Source: Litchfieldia alkalitelluris
GTDB lineage: Bacteria > Bacillota > Bacilli > Bacillales > Salisediminibacteriaceae
Length of the DNA stretch: 64,000 nucleotides
NCBI RefSeq assembly: GCF_002153425.1
Contig: NZ_KZ119600.1
Location: forward strand, 152,593 to 216,592
Direction of reading: 5' to 3'
In this document: in pieces, positions 62,815 to 64,000 of the stretch
How the letters are laid out: each line of letters opens with the position of its first letter
Position numbering within the stretch: position 1 is the stretch's first letter
Program-made: the position numbers and the translations under genes
The notes under the pieces: model-generated
Told to the model about the DNA's origin: nothing
Databases searched by the model: none
What the model saw: only the letters and a program-made list of their open reading frames with translations

Positions 62815-62845
62815 GCGGGTGTGGTTTAGTGGTAAAACCTCAGCC
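62815..62845 (+). pseudogene. Truncated tRNA-Gly 5' fragment (31 nt)
   Basis: Carries the first 31 nt of tRNA-Gly (through CCTCAGCC, the start of the anticodon stem-loop) with G instead of A at position 9 relative to the intact gene at 62989. It stops at CTCAGCC and joins ACGAGC, the core element, instead of the anticodon TCC. Its upstream ATTAA also matches the leader of the intact gene. Confidence 0.9.
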
Positions 62846-62930
62846 ACGAGCATATCATCTTCGAACTGCTACGAGTTGTCTTGACGGATAAGCGTCTTAG
62901 GGTAACTAGTAGAGGAAGAGACATGATCAA
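62846..62930 (+). repeat. Core element fused to the tRNA-Gly fragment
   Basis: ACGAGCATATCATC, then CTACGAGTTGTCTTGACGGA and TAACTAGTAGAGGAAGAGAC. Closely similar to the core in the tRNA-Val array (CTACGAGTTGTTTCGACG, CTAGTAGAGGAAGAAAC) and to the complement of 8392-8475 in the MITE. GTCTT and GAGAC pair with one G-T. Confidence 0.88.
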
Positions 62931-62988
62931 GGCGAGTGGTTGAAAACAAAAACAGAGTATTATAGAAAAATTTAATTCTTATTATTAA

Positions 62989-63062
62989 GCGGGTGTAGTT
63001 TAGTGGTAAAACCTCAGCCTTCCAAGCTGATGATGTGAGTTCGATTCTCATCACCCGCTCCA
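62989..63062 (+). tRNA. tRNA-Gly (TCC)
   Basis: 74 nt; acceptor GCGGGTG/CACCCGC, anticodon TCC in CTTCCAA, CCA encoded. Intact copy after the truncated one. Confidence 0.97.
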
Positions 63063-63118
63063 AAAATTACCTCTTGCATCATTCTAAACAAGATGTTATA
63101 GTAGTTAATGTTGCTTGA

Positions 63119-63195
<77 letters not shown>

Positions 63196-63203
63196 TAGAA
63201 AAA

Positions 63204-63341
63204 TTGACCTTTGAAAACTAAACAAAAAGCCAAGCGAAGTGGGATAAGAAGTTATTTCATATTATATGAAGTAATGAAGTATATCCCGTCAATGAATTAC
63301 AAAATTAGCCAGATGAAAATCTGCAGCTAGACATCAAACAC
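63204..63341 (+). promoter_or_regulatory. rRNA operon leader
   Basis: TTGACCTTTGAAAACTAAAC (63204-63223) resembles the conserved leader motif (boxA-like) of Bacillaceae rRNA transcripts. The rest is the processing leader before the 16S 5' end. I see no strong promoter in these 146 bp, so the tRNA cluster may be co-transcribed with the 16S. Confidence 0.55.

Positions 63342-64000
<659 letters not shown>

Overview
The window is AT-rich, densely coded DNA from an endospore-forming member of the Bacillaceae. Evidence: near-canonical Bacillus proteins (CsaA, NdoA, the RsbR-RsbX/SigB module, SigX/RsiX, RocA), strong AGGAGG ribosome sites with many GTG/TTG starts, spore genes (cotW/cotX-like, cmpA, a GerMN lipoprotein), and a Bacillus-type 16S 5' end. 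OpuA, its GbsR/OpcR-like regulator and a BCCT carrier suggest osmotic stress in the niche. I cannot name the species.

Layout. 1-8.3 kb: a c-di-GMP GGDEF/EAL protein, phosphoglucomutase, two coat genes and a chemoreceptor. 8.3-16.8 kb: a MITE-like element with 8-bp target duplication, cspA-type gene, an APH(6)-like kinase, a paired CrcB fluoride channel, BCCT carrier, FMN reductase, csaA. 16.8-31.8 kb: T-box argS, small membrane proteins, a degenerate-filter ion channel, opuA operon with divergent regulator, sigX-rsiX with its own SigX promoter, and an IS256-family element inserted in a 51-bp repeat array. 31.9-38.5 kb: an arginine/ornithine/proline catabolic block (rocR, rocA, rocD, putB, rocF) with a textbook -24/-12 promoter and palindromic activator sites. 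38.6-45.3 kb: mgtE, a large 52-bp tandem repeat field, ba3-type oxidase genes and a Fur-box ABC ATPase. 45.5-60.3 kb: the conserved ydcA-acpS-nnr-ydcC-alr-ndoAI-ndoA-rsbR-S-T-U-V-W-sigB-rsbX-tex-cmpA-sprT region. 60.4-64.0 kb: eleven intact tRNA genes followed by the 5' end of a 16S rRNA gene.

The most unusual material is non-coding. Ten tandem ~128-bp units (60762-62043) each carry the leader and first 17 nt of tRNA-Val fused to a structured core; an intact tRNA-Val follows. The same core is fused, at the same CTCAGCY junction, to a 31-nt 5' fragment of tRNA-Gly just upstream of an intact tRNA-Gly. The core is homologous to part of the MITE at 8334-8645. Separately, four sequence-unrelated intergenic repeat families share a 51/52-bp period and a hairpin-forming unit, and three arrays end in one 15-bp motif (GGTCCRARTGRGTCC). 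These two systems are what I would look at first.

Regulatory logic is unusually legible here: SigK-like, SigX, SigB, SigL (sigma-54) and SigA promoters, a Fur box and an arginine T-box can all be read directly.
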